The translations under genes and the position numbers were made by a program. Positions 5,297 to 5,340 of a stretch of 5,340 bases of DNA are shown piece after piece. The DNA comes from an uncultured Pseudomonadota bacterium (GTDB lineage: Bacteria; Myxococcota_A; Polyangia; HGW-17). Location of the stretch: positions 1 to 5,340 of the forward strand of contig CALKWH010000210.1 of NCBI GenBank assembly GCA_938004375.1. The letters run 5' to 3'. The notes under the pieces were generated by a model. That model saw only the letters and a program-made list of their open reading frames with translations. It was not told the origin of the DNA and searched no databases. Each line of letters opens with the position of its first letter. Within the stretch, counting starts at the first letter, position 1.

Positions 5297-5340
5297 AGAT
5301 CGGAAGAGCACACGTCTGAACTCCAGTCACCGAATACGAT
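5297..5340 (+). other. Illumina TruSeq read-2/index adapter remnant (artefact)
   Basis: From AGATCGGAAGAGC onward this is the TruSeq index adapter (5297-5330). It is followed by what reads as an 8-base index, CGAATACG (5331-5338), and AT, the first two bases of the following constant region. It is synthetic and marks the right end of the cloned fragment. Confidence 0.98.

Noticed and set aside
5296..5298. TAG stop ending the plus-strand gene
   Set aside because: Two of the three bases belong to the adapter, so the stop is artificial.

Overview
The window is a 5.25 kb piece of bacterial chromosome (about 46-5296) with Illumina TruSeq adapter sequence still attached at both ends (1-45 and 5297-5340). 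The edges are therefore library junctions, not biology. The GC-rich coding DNA, with strong third-position G/C, and the lipoprotein carrying tandem myxobacterial-type cysteine-rich repeats suggest a member of the Myxococcota or a related deltaproteobacterial lineage such as Bradymonadales. This placement is an inference from protein style, not a phylogeny.

Left part (46-3151), all on the minus strand and read right to left, is a tightly packed operon: era (3151-2237), der/engA (2240-870), a LEA14-like lipoprotein (880-65), and the first 8 bases of another gene starting at 53 and cut off by the adapter. Era and Der overlap by 4 bases (ATGA) and Der and the lipoprotein by 11. The cut-off gene starts 11 bases after the lipoprotein stop behind a GGAGG site. 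Era and Der are both GTPases of ribosome assembly (30S and 50S respectively), so the operon core is ribosome biogenesis. The lipoprotein looks like an envelope protein co-transcribed with them.

Middle (3152-3456) is a 305-base intergenic stretch without a credible gene. It holds short inverted repeats, an imperfect 9-base repeat and presumably the era promoter and leader.

Right part (3457-4950, minus strand) encodes a 497-residue secreted lipoprotein with 47 cysteines. It has two tandem six-cysteine repeats at the N-terminus and three looser five-cysteine units further on. Its own promoter (extended -10 type) and a good Shine-Dalgarno site lie just upstream. Back to back with it, a plus-strand gene with a well-formed promoter and ribosome site starts at 5182 and runs into the right-hand adapter after 38 codons.

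I did not find a defence island, CRISPR array, transposon, RNA gene or clearly new multi-gene system. The most interesting items are the insertion in the second G domain of Der, the cysteine-rich lipoprotein architecture, and the coupling of the GTPase pair to a LEA14-like lipoprotein.
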